In this document: in pieces, positions 39,401-48,900 of the stretch
Position numbering within the stretch: position 1 is the first letter of the stretch
Layout: the number at the start of each line of letters is the position of its first letter
Origin: Stentor roeselii
Lineage: Eukaryota; Ciliophora; Heterotrichea; Heterotrichida; Stentoridae
Assembly (NCBI GenBank): GCA_006503475.1
Contig: RSEH01000274.1
Coordinates: 1-61,912 of the forward strand
Direction: 5' to 3'
DNA length: 61,912 bases
Notes under the pieces: generated by a model
What the model saw: only the letters and a program-made list of their open reading frames with translations
Database searches by the model: none
Told to the model about the DNA's origin: nothing
Translations under genes and position numbers: made by a program

Positions 39401-41024
39401 TCGACTGATCAACTGAAATTTCATAAACTTGAGTCACTCCTCGAGTCACTTCTTTTCCACTCTCATCCTTCCCAACAGCAGTGAACTGATAACTTCCTTG
39501 ATCAATAATAACCAAATCATTCAAAACAGCATGTCCATCAACAGCGACAACAGAAGGATTTCCATATAAACTATCAGCCCCCACTGAAACCGTAAAAGAA
39601 ACATTGGTCAAACTAAGTTTATTCAGTCCTTCATAGTCGAAAACATCTAAAGTCAAGTTAAACCAGTTGCTAGTTTGTGTCTAAATAAAAAGTACCAGTT
39701 CTGAATCAACTGAAATAATCGTCTGAGGACTTTGAACAGTTTTTGTGAAACCTGCTGAAACTGATAAACAAGTGATTAAAAAGTAACCCTCGCCGATGTC
39801 TGGAGTGTAAAGATGGAAGACTGCCTGGCCGTTTGATGATTTGACTGAAGTTTCTCCGATTAAAGTCAAGTTTGCCTCGATGGTCACAGTTTCTTCATCT
39901 ATGTAGGAAGATTTTTCAGTTGATAGAGAAACGATTATTTCAAACTCGAAGTAAGAAGTGAAAAAAGTTGCACTTGATGGAGAAAGGAAGGCTAGTGGCC
40001 ATTTTTCGACGATTATTTCTCTGTCGTAGGTGATAGGGTCGAGTGACTCTGAACTCGCGATCAGGGAATAGTTTCCGATTGTGTCGATTGAAAGATGAGT
40101 GAATTCAGCGACTCCATTTTTCACCTGAACTTGACTTGCGCCAGTCAGGTTTCCGCTTGAAAGGGCAAGAGTCACGTTGTTTTGACTGTTGTTTGAGTCT
40201 AAAATGTCTGAGTTCAAGTTGAAAATTCCGACTATTACCTCGAATTCACTTCCCACTCGAAGGGACTAAATATAGAGTACCTCTGATGATACGTTCATGA
40301 ATTTCAAACCGAATCTTATCGGCTCTTCAACGGGAGGGTCTGGAGTACCTGCTCCGGTTTCATTTGAAGATGTGGAATTTGACTGAGTTTCATTTGAAGT
40401 TGAACCAGTTTCATTTGAAGATGAACTAGTTTCATTAGAAGTTGAACTAGTTTCATTAGAACTTGAACTAGTTTCATTAGAAGTTGAACTAGTTTCATTA
40501 GAAGTTGAACTAGTTTCATTAGAAGTTGAACTAGTTTCATTAGAACTTGAACCAGTTTCATTAGAACTTGAACCAGTTTCACTTGAACTAGTTTCATTTG
40601 AAGAAACTTCTGATTGCTGAGACGAGTTAGAATTCCCTGTTTCACCTTCTACTCCCTGACCACTTCCTGAGTCACTGGTCTGTTCAGAGGACCCTGTGCT
40701 ATTCGAGTTACTCTGACCTTCAGTCGATACTTCCTGTTGACTTCCTGAATCACTCGCCTGTTCAGATGTCGCTGTGGTGTTCGAGTCACTTCCGCCTGAC
40801 TGGCTTGAAACGTCTTCAGTCGTTGCTTGAGTGTCTTCCGTTTGCAATGAAATAGGTCGGTCTGAGGGCTTTAAGCCTATGAGAAGAACTTTTGAAGACT
40901 CAGAGTTCAATTCGCTCAGACCCTTTGTTGATCTCTCTTTCGCAAGGGTGTCGATTATGTTCAAGTTAACTGAGAATGTGCCGAGAAGAAGAAAAGGCAA
41001 AAGAAACTTTGGAACAACCCTCAT
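36483..41024 (-). CDS. Polycystin-1-like modular receptor, 1,493 aa, four 15-nt introns
   Basis: Signal peptide (1-19), then a Ser/Thr/Asn-rich stalk (residues ~85-235) with about ten SNET repeats, each a glycosylation sequon. From residue ~249 come tandem beta-sandwich modules of about 200 residues marked by a [YW]FN/D-x-x-V-x-(I/V)-x-D pattern. A C-terminal bundle of about six hydrophobic segments (residues ~1250-1440) contains RIVTTLRVFASQFMMFTLIG then FYN, resembling the polycystin-1 helix after its PLAT position. Four phase-0 introns (40266-40280, 39681-39695, 39054-39068, 38418-38432) lie at module borders. One gene, not five, because all segments share frame. It resembles the giant gene at 45912-58601. 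Function (adhesion, mechanosensing) inferred only. Confidence 0.78.
38418..38432 (-). other. 15-nt intron, phase 0
   Basis: GTAACACCCATCTAG. It lies at a module border (ITPHI | EQDSNYFDI); A at position 10. Confidence 0.85.
39054..39068 (-). other. 15-nt intron, phase 0
   Basis: GTAATTGAAAATTAG. It lies at a module border (EDHI | NDNSNYFNV); A at position 10. Confidence 0.85.
39681..39695 (-). other. 15-nt intron, phase 0
   Basis: GTACTTTTTATTTAG. It lies at a module border (DSEL | TQTSNWFNL); A at position 10. Confidence 0.85.
40266..40280 (-). other. 15-nt intron, phase 0
   Basis: GTACTCTATATTTAG. It separates the stalk from the first module (VSSE | SLRVGSEFEVIV); A at position 10. Confidence 0.85.
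40385..40605 (-). repeat. 21-bp coding minisatellite (SNET stalk)
   Basis: On the + strand the 21-mer ctagtttcattagaagttga plus a recurs about eleven times with one- or two-base changes and stays in frame. Each unit encodes seven residues including the N-E-T sequon. Confidence 0.85.
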
Positions 41025-41917
41025 TTATTACCATAAATTTTTTAAAAATATTCAGATTTTGGGTTAAACTTGAATTTAGGTGAAGGAAATTTTCAAGATG
41101 TGATTGATTTATCATTGCTTTTGAATGAATTTAGCTGGGTGTAGAAGAAGGGATTTTGGACAGGTTTGAATGGTTTTGAAGGGGCGAAGATGAGTTGGTT
41201 TTAAAGGTTTTATTATATTTGTTGGGTTAAGAATTTCGGGCTTGGGAAGTTTTGGTTATTTGGAGAGGGAATAGCAGGATGGGTTGGGTTTAAGGAGAAG
41301 GAATGGATTTGATGAAGAGAAAAGGATTTTTATTGTTTGAGTGTTGGATGTTTGCAGGTTGTTAAATAAAGTATTGAAATATTATTCAGGGTAAGTGTAA
41401 ATGAGGTTTATTATTAGTTTTTATGATGATTTTTGAACTTGGAGTTAATTAGAATTGGGTCTTTGAAATTTCAAGACTTTTATAGATAATTTAAAAATAC
41501 CAGGATGTTGAATGTAGATATTTTATATATATAATTAAATATGATTGTGAAAATTCTTTATACTTTGAGGATTTCCTCTAGTTTATAATATTTGTCACGA
41601 TTTAAACTTTAGAAATTGTTTTAACCCTTGTGATCGAAATCTCTAATTACACAATGCTTTTATCATAAATATCAGACTGAAAATCCAGATTATAATCCCC
41701 AACACATTCTCTGCACAAAATATTTTTCAAAAAGTAATGATACTAATTCAATTCACCGAAAAAAAATCATCATCAAATAGTAAATAACCTCCTCAATCAC
41801 CCCCCTCTTCAAACCAACATTCCAAACACCTCAACCTTAAAAATCCAAAACTTCTTAAAAAATCAAACTTTAATAAAATAACTAACTTCACTTTCCAAAC
41901 CCTACAAAAAATAAAAT
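41025..41917. other. Gene-free spacer, about 0.9 kb, with composition switch
   Basis: 41060-41400 is G-rich and C-poor on the + strand (5' flank of the minus-strand receptor gene). 41500-41640 is AT-rich. 41690-41917 is C-rich and G-poor (3' flank of the next minus-strand gene). No gene seen. Confidence 0.6.
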
Positions 41918-42934
41918 CTAATAATCATAATTTATCAATTCCAAAATCGTTTTAAGCAAAGAACACTCAAAAATCCGATAACAATACTCGAAACTTTCAA
42001 GTTGTCTTTTAAGTCTATAAGTTTTTCTCCACAATAAACTATTTCCAACACGAATCCTCAGCTTCTGATAGTCCGGCTTAGATTTTTTGTCAGGAGGTGA
42101 AAAACAAAACTCTTTGAACAAAATTGGATTTTGATAAGAAAGCCAGGATTGGATTGAGTCACATTTGAAAATATTTGCTTTATTGGCTTGGATGAAAACT
42201 TCGAAGAGCTCATTGAATTCTGCCTGCAGAAGCAGCGCTAAATATTTTAGTTCTTCGTTAAAAATTTCATTCAGTGGATAGGAGTTGCTGATGAGACTCA
42301 TCCAAATTACTTCATTCGAAAAAAAACCAGAAAAGAGATCATTTAAATCGATAAAAAGTGCGAATTCGAGTTCTTTACTGAATCTTATTCGATAGTCATA
42401 AATTGAGCAAAGGTCCCAGCTGACACTCAAGTCATTAATGAACTGAACAAATTTCTTGAAAAATTTCATTTCTTTGAAAGCGTTTGAATTATACGAAATA
42501 TACTGGTCCAGTAGCATCGCCCATTTATCGCTATTGAGACTGTCTTCAGTAATCAGTTTCTGTATCGGGTACATCGTTGCAAAGGTGCAAAGCACTGGTT
42601 TGGGCCAGTCCCTATCCTTGTAATATTCATGGGACAAGTCAAATAATGTACTTTCAAGGTACTCTATCGGTAGTGACAAAGAATCATTAATACTCGTCTC
42701 AAGTTGTTCTCGTAGTTCTCTTATCTTTTTACCGCCCTTGCCTTGATTCAACTCAAGAGCATGCTGATGAGTTGTGATACTTTTACGACTAGTCAATAAG
42801 TGAGTTGATGAAAAGATTCGTGATATTGTCGACATCGAGCGGCCATCTCGACGTTCAACTGAAACAAGCTCGGATCCTGAATTTAAAACGTAGTCTTGAC
42901 TCTGGCCTGAATAGTCTTCATTGAGTGTGTTCAT
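41918..42934 (-). CDS. Hypothetical helical protein, 338 aa
   Basis: The first ~70 residues are Ser-rich and disordered; the rest is mostly helical with many aromatic residues (VIWMSLISNSYPLNEIF, LKYLALLLQAEFNELFEVFI) and no membrane-length hydrophobic run. No family recognised. Long single frame with codon use like its neighbours. Start ATG 42934, stop TAG. Confidence 0.65.
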   Translation of the reverse strand: MNTLNEDYSGQSQDYVLNSGSELVSVERRDGRSMSTISRIFSSTHLLTSRKSITTHQHALELNQGKGGKKIRELREQLETSINDSLSLPIEYLESTLFDLSHEYYKDRDWPKPVLCTFATMYPIQKLITEDSLNSDKWAMLLDQYISYNSNAFKEMKFFKKFVQFINDLSVSWDLCSIYDYRIRFSKELEFALFIDLNDLFSGFFSNEVIWMSLISNSYPLNEIFNEELKYLALLLQAEFNELFEVFIQANKANIFKCDSIQSWLSYQNPILFKEFCFSPPDKKSKPDYQKLRIRVGNSLLWRKTYRLKRQLESFEYCYRIFECSLLKTILELINYDY

Positions 42935-43294
42935 TATTGGTTAATAGAAAGTTGGAATTATTAGAAAATTTAAAATTTTGATTTTTTTTTTGAATTTGAA
43001 TGGCTTTTACTGTAAAAAACAAAAGGTTGTTGTAAATAAAAGATTTGTTTGGATTAGGTTAGGCCTTTCTGAAGATTTAATTTAGATGTGGATTTCTTTT
43101 GTAATTGGAGTTATTTGAGATATATTAATTGATGAAAATTGTTATGAATAAAAAATTGGGTTTTTTTGAGAGTTTTTAATGAATTGTTGAAGTTTTGAAC
43201 ATTAAAGTTAATTACATTTTAATGATAAATTTTAGCATTATTGAATGAAGAGAATTTAAGGATCTAACTTTACAAACTAGTGAGACTGAACTAA
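42935..43294. other. Gene-free spacer
   Basis: 360 bp, G/T-rich on the + strand in the first two thirds (5' flank of the minus-strand gene at 41918), then mixed. No repeat or frame of note. Confidence 0.5.
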
Positions 43295-43945
43295 TTATTT
43301 TTGAATGATTTTTCCTTTAACGGGTGAGTAGAATCTTGATATGCTGTTTCCTGAAATTTTGACAAAGCAAGAAGGAATCTCATAAGTACCTGGACCAGGA
43401 GTACTAGGCCTGGTTTTGCCCTCTTTAGACCTGGGCCCTACCCCGAAGGTGATTTCAGAATAATGATTTTTTTCCATTAGATTGAATTTCGGGTTATATG
43501 ATCCTGGAGGAGGAGATTTAAATCTGTCCTTGGTGTGAAATTTAGGACGAAAGCTGAATTTGGGTCCGTCTTTACAAATAGTTGTTCCCAGGTCATAAGT
43601 TCCAGGTCCCGGAGTAGTGGGTCTATTTTTCCCTGGAGTATCTCTTAACCCTCCAGCCATAGAAGGTCCTTTCTTTTCAGTTTCAAAGCAAGAAGGAATA
43701 GAATACTTATCAGCAGAAGGAGCATCTTTCCCAGTGGCATTGACAAGTTCATATCTTTTGCCAAAGCCGAATGTCGTTGACCTTTTTTCCAGAGTTGAAG
43801 GCAAGTCAAGGAGCTCTGGGCATTCTACCATCGACTTATGCTTGAATCGCCTTGCTTTGGAGAAACTCCAGTGAATCGAAGATTTTCCGATTGAGGAGAA
43901 GGATGAGTTGTTTTCTGAAAGGTTAGACAACTGATGTCTTATCAT
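43295..43945 (-). CDS. SHIPPO / sperm-tail PG-rich repeat protein, 216 aa
   Basis: Several STPGR repeats are visible: TTPGPGTYDLG, SPPPGSYNP and STPGPGTYEIP, each after a stretch with FGFG or FSFR (KRSTTFGFGKRYEL, GPKFSFRPKF), as in ODF3/CIMAP proteins. A related gene with six repeats is at 2177-3259. Expected to bind microtubules of axoneme or cortex. No intron is apparent. Start ATG 43945, stop TAA. Confidence 0.82.
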   Translation of the reverse strand: MIRHQLSNLSENNSSFSSIGKSSIHWSFSKARRFKHKSMVECPELLDLPSTLEKRSTTFGFGKRYELVNATGKDAPSADKYSIPSCFETEKKGPSMAGGLRDTPGKNRPTTPGPGTYDLGTTICKDGPKFSFRPKFHTKDRFKSPPPGSYNPKFNLMEKNHYSEITFGVGPRSKEGKTRPSTPGPGTYEIPSCFVKISGNSISRFYSPVKGKIIQK

Positions 43946-44387
43946 TTTAACAATTAATTATTATATTGGCTTGAAAACTTGATATAGTTGAAGAGTGGAT
44001 AAAAGAAGTGATTTTTTTGGGAATTTTTTTGAGATGTAGAGATTTTGGGTTGATTTGGTTTTGTTTAGTTGGGGATGGAGAAATGGGAAGATTTATAATG
44101 GTGAGGATTGGGTTTTTATAATTTTTGGGTTATTATAAATAATAGTTTCACCGAGATCCATTTATAGGAAGAGTTTACAGTTATTTAAAATTAAAGGACT
44201 AAAGAAAATTCAAAGGGGTTCTAGGTGTTCTTTTATTCGTTGAGGAGGATGAAGGTTACATTCTTATAAGTTTACTTGATGCCTAAAACTAAAAATTCCT
44301 TCATCACCTTCCAAACCCCATCAAAAGCAACCCTCCAACTTCTTCCAAATCCAAAATCCACTGCTAAAACCGATGGCGTAAAATAAA
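43946..44387. other. Divergent promoter spacer with sharp skew switch near 44275
   Basis: 43970-44160 is G/T-rich and 44275-44387 is C/A-rich on the + strand. The switch falls between the minus-strand SHIPPO gene and the plus-strand gene at 44388, so each gene has a C-rich sense-strand leader. Confidence 0.6.
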
Positions 44388-45077
44388 ATGTCGCTTCCAT
44401 CCGACCAGCGGTATAAATCAAGAGAGCCTTCATTTTCGACGACCGAAGAGGTTGAAAAGTCTCCAGAAGCGATTCTTCGAAAGACATTAATCTCTTCAAA
44501 CCACTTTTTGATGACTCAAATCGACAAAAACAAGAAATACTTAAAATCGCTTCAAAGTTTTCTAGCATGGATTTCATCATGCCCTGAAACAGTGAACCCA
44601 GAACTGACAAGTCTAATCCTTTCAAACAACCAGCCAGAGAGTATCTACGACTTTGAACTTCGACTAGTAAGCGATTTCAACAAATTCATCTGCAAGTCGA
44701 AGTACTTCAGTTTCATAGTCGAACTGGTTTCATTAACCGGTCAAAGTATTCCAATAAGCCAGAAGGTTCCAGTGGAGGTCAAGTTGTACACTTCTGAGAC
44801 TTTGCCCAAGCCTATTGCGAATACCATGCAAGGAAAGAGTATTATTAGGGGAAGGGGAACGGAACAAATGGTCTATCATGCGAATGAAGGCAAGTTTTTA
44901 GTGAGGATTAAAATGCAAATCACTGAAGTCAGTTCGCATTTTGTGAATGGGACTATTAATTTAGTCGTCGGTTGTAAGGACGATGAACATTTTTCAGTCA
45001 AACCACTTGTTATTAAGGATCTGGTTATTAAGGCTAAGGAGAAAACTTGCATTAGGTGGAGAGAAATGAGAAATTAG
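44388..45077 (+). CDS. Hypothetical protein, 229 aa
   Basis: Residues 1-95 are hydrophilic and helical; residues ~105-225 look like a beta-sandwich (FSFIVELVSLTGQSIPISQ, VPVEVKLYTSETLP, LVRIKMQITEVSSHF, INLVVGCKDDEHFSVKPLVI) with a C2- or arrestin-like alternation, but no diagnostic motif. Function unknown. Ends at TAG, convergent with the next gene 21 nt away. Confidence 0.65.
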   Translation: MSLPSDQRYKSREPSFSTTEEVEKSPEAILRKTLISSNHFLMTQIDKNKKYLKSLQSFLAWISSCPETVNPELTSLILSNNQPESIYDFELRLVSDFNKFICKSKYFSFIVELVSLTGQSIPISQKVPVEVKLYTSETLPKPIANTMQGKSIIRGRGTEQMVYHANEGKFLVRIKMQITEVSSHFVNGTINLVVGCKDDEHFSVKPLVIKDLVIKAKEKTCIRWREMRN

Positions 45078-45098
45078 AGTATGAGACCTACATTAATT

Positions 45099-45860
45099 TT
45101 AGTATTTTAGATTCGGAGTATTTGGAAGATTTTCGGTTAGGTTTGAGTGTAGAGTGGTTAGAATGGATTTTAAATTTGATGCTTCTTCGCTTAGGCCTTC
45201 ACCTGTGATGAACTATTTGGATATTACACAACATACCAGAGAGTCGAGGTTTTCACTTATTTCTTTTAAAGCAGTCAAGATTTTTGCACCAGTTTCTTCA
45301 TCAATAAACTTTTCTTGTAAACCTTTAACCAGACTCAAAAATTTAAAACAAAACTCTAAATCAGAATCTTCAATATCTTCTCCTTGCAAGTCATCTAAAG
45401 CACTTTGAATCAAATCCTGGTATTTAATCATTTCACTTTGTATAAACAATTGAGAATTCACAGATATTTCTTGAAATTTTTCAATACTTTCCACAAACTT
45501 TGCAATACTAACAAGTCTTTTTTTTTCTATTTCTTGATTTGCGATATCCTGAACAAACCCGATGGCATCATTTTTAAGTCTTTCCAAGAAACCCTCTCCT
45601 TTTTGTCTTAAAAGAGCAGAACTTCGAGAAACTTCTATTTTGCAGTTCATTACGAAGCACAAGTAACAAGTGCGGAAATCCTCGCAAAGAGCTTCCAAAG
45701 CTGCCAGGTCAAGAGAAGCTGAGCAGGCAAGGTGAAACTTGTAAACTTCGTGAGACATCCGAGCGGCAGGGCACTTGTAGTCGTGATTTGCTGGAATTTC
45801 GTGGACTTGGGAAATGCTTTGACAGAGTCTCAGAAGAGTGATGACCTGGCTATCTTCCAT
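45099..45860 (-). CDS. Hypothetical helical protein, 248 aa, one 15-nt intron
   Basis: Mostly amphipathic helix, with a Cys-rich stretch near residues 45-75 (HLACSASLDLAALEALCEDF, RTCYLCFVMNCK). The visible frame ends at TAG (45213-45215), but this is the end of a 15-nt intron (45213-45227). Splicing adds 38 residues (starting FITGEGLSEEASN) before TAA at 45099. The extension brings the 3' end to 21 nt from the convergent gene, in keeping with spacing elsewhere. No family recognised. Confidence 0.65.
45213..45227 (-). other. 15-nt intron, phase 0
   Basis: GTAATATCCAAATAG. It joins SLVCC to FITGEGLS; A at position 10. Confidence 0.75.
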
Positions 45861-45911
45861 TTCTGTTCAAGTATTGGATATTTGAATTGAATGGCTAGGT
45901 TGTTAATATAA
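45861..45911. promoter_or_regulatory. 51-nt divergent intergenic region
   Basis: It separates the starts of the minus-strand gene at 45860 and the 12.7-kb receptor gene at 45912. AT-rich, ending ttaatataaATG. Both promoters must be contained here or extend into the coding sequences. Confidence 0.5.
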
Positions 45912-48900
45912 ATGTTTTTTATTGCCTTTGTTTTGAGTTTAGTTGACTCTCAATACGTGGGGGTTGACCAGCTGATAGCTGTAAAGAATATTTAGGGAGC
46001 AACAACATCGGCATACTCTTACGTTTTTATTAGTCTTTATGATTCATCAGGAGGCTGGTATCAAGTAGATGGAATAACAATCACTCTCTCTCTGTCACCT
46101 GCCAGTACCTTACTCGGAACAACTTCTTGCACAACTACTTCAGGAAGATGCACATTTAATTACAATGTCCTCTGTAAATACGCAGGAACTTTTGTTTTCC
46201 AAGCCTCAGCCACTTCTTTCACAACTGGATCTTCCTCCAGTTTTACAGTCACAGGAACTTCCGCCTTCAGTACCATTTCCGTCTCACCCAGCACTTCAAG
46301 TCCATCTTCTAACTTCGACTTCACAGTGACTGTGACAATATCTGACTCAAACAGTGCAACGACCACGAATTCATGTGAAGTAAGTCTAAGTGAAAGTGGA
46401 GGTTCGACTATATCAGGGACCACAAGTTTAACATTTGTAGGGTCTTCTACTTTTACTATATACATAACATCAACAGGTAGCAAGACCATAGTTGCAACTT
46501 GTGGAACAGTCACAGGTAGTTCAGCAATAACAGTCATGAGTGACTATTTAAAGATCACATCTTACACTCCATTGGTAATCATTACTCAGCCAAGTACAAG
46601 TCTTGATACTTTTTCAATAACAGTTAAAGTTTATAACTACGACCAGACGAGTATCGAGACAGCACGAGGCGCATATGTTGTTTCATTAGCAGTGAGTCCT
46701 ACAGGGACCATGTCAGGAACAGTTTCAGGCACAACAGCATCAGGAGAGATTACTTTCTCCTCTTTAAGGATCTTGACAAGTGGAACCTTTAGTGTCAGAG
46801 CTTCATGCACGAATATCATCTCAGCGACTTCTGTGACAAGAACAATCACGAACTACGTCCATTCAATAACTTTATCAAGTGATTCAGCAACTCCTTCAAT
46901 GAATTTTCAGTTTACTATCACTGCTACTTTGAAATCAGAAGATAGCGAATTGTATAAAGCGACAAGTGTCACTGTTACTTTAACTGAAAGTACCAACTCT
47001 TTACAAGGAACAACTTCAGCAGCAAGTTCAACTTCAACAGGAATAGCGACTTTAAATGTTTATTGTACAACTACAGGGGCGAAGACGATTGTAGCGACAG
47101 TTGCTGCAAATTCACCATTTTTAGCAGTGACTCAATCAGTGAGTGTAACAATTCAAGCATTGATGTTGGTCTTCGGAACCTTGACCCCAACTGTAATATA
47201 AACTTAGCCAACTGATACATCAATAACTTTCTCTGTCAGTGTTTCAGTTAAGGACAACAGCCAGACAACAATTGAATCTTCAAGAGGTCCTTATTCAATA
47301 ACGATATCTTTAACACCCACAGGGACTACTTCAGGAACCTGGACAATAAACACTTCAAGTGGAACAGCAAGTTTCACAAGTCTTCGAATCATCTCTGCAA
47401 ATACTTACACCTTGACAGCTACTTGCACCACTGCAGGAGTAACCCAAACGACAACTTCAGCTACTTTAACAACATATGTAAAAACTATGACTCTATCAAG
47501 CTCGACCTCCACCCCGACTATGAATTTTGCATTCACGTTAAGTATCACTTTAAAAAATGAAGACACTTCAAGTTTTACTGGAAGTTGCACTGTTTCAATC
47601 ACAGAAAGTTCGAATAGCTTAGTCGCTGCAAGTGGAAGCCTTAGTGTTGCGAATAGTGCAGGAAGTGCAAGTCTTAGTGTTTATTTAACTTCAACTGGCT
47701 CGAAGACTATCACTGCATCATGCCCGGCTTCTGGGAACTTTGCAGCGGTTTCAGCAACTGTGACTGTGACTGGCCAGGCTTTGTTATTAAAGATAAATTC
47801 GGCTTTTACTGCAGTAATTTTTAAACAGCCTGCGAATAGTTTAGTTTCGTTTTCAGTGATTGTTGGAGTTTATGATAGCACTGGGACTTCAGTTGAAAGT
47901 GTTAGAGGTCCATATGATGTTACGATATCTTTATCTCCAACAGTGACAGTTTCAGGAACATGGACAGGACATACTGCATCAGGTTCAATTACATTTTCAT
48001 CACTTCGAATTCTTACATGGAACACTTACACCTTAACAGCTTCATCGGCAGGAATGACCTCAGCGACGACTTCTTCATTTACAACAACGAATTATGTCCA
48101 TACCATTACAATGAGCACATCAAACTCTAGTCCAAGTGTAAACTTTCAATTCACAGTTACAGTGAATCTTTTTGGAGAAGATGGAGGGACTTTTATTGGG
48201 TCTTGTTTAATAACTTTAACGGAAAGTACCTCAAGTTTAATGGGAATAACTAGTACAACGATATCAACAACAGGGACTTATGGGTTTTTAGTTTATCTTA
48301 ATAGTGTTGGAGCTAAGACGATTGTAGCGACTTGTCCTGCATCGGGTTCGAATACGGTTAAGACTCAGAGTTTGGCAGTCACTGCCATGACACTTATTTT
48401 AAAGATTTCTCCAACTAGTCCCACGGTAAGTTTTACATAGATGACAAATAGTTTGAATAGTGTTAGTTTAGTTGTTGGAGTTTATGATAATTCTGGCACT
48501 ACTGTGGAAAGTTCGAGAGGACCTTATACGGTTGCACTTAACTTGTCGCCTACTGGAACTATTTCGGGAACGAGTTCAGGCTCTACCTCATCAGGGCAGA
48601 TCACTTTTTCCAGTATTCGAATTACTTCAGCGGGAACGTTTTCTATAGTAGCTACTTCTTCAACGATAACACAAGCCCAAACGAGTACTGTTACTATTAA
48701 AAACTATGTATATACCATTACCTTAACAGGTCCAGTATCGAATCCTTCAGTTAATTTCGATTTTTCAATAACAGCTACTCTTAAAGGTGAGGACACAAAC
48801 ACTTTCCTTCGAAGTTGTGTCTTGACATTGAGTGAGGTAGCAAATAACCTCGGTGGAACCTTAACCCAAGCCATCACTACTGGGTCTTACACCTTCACAG

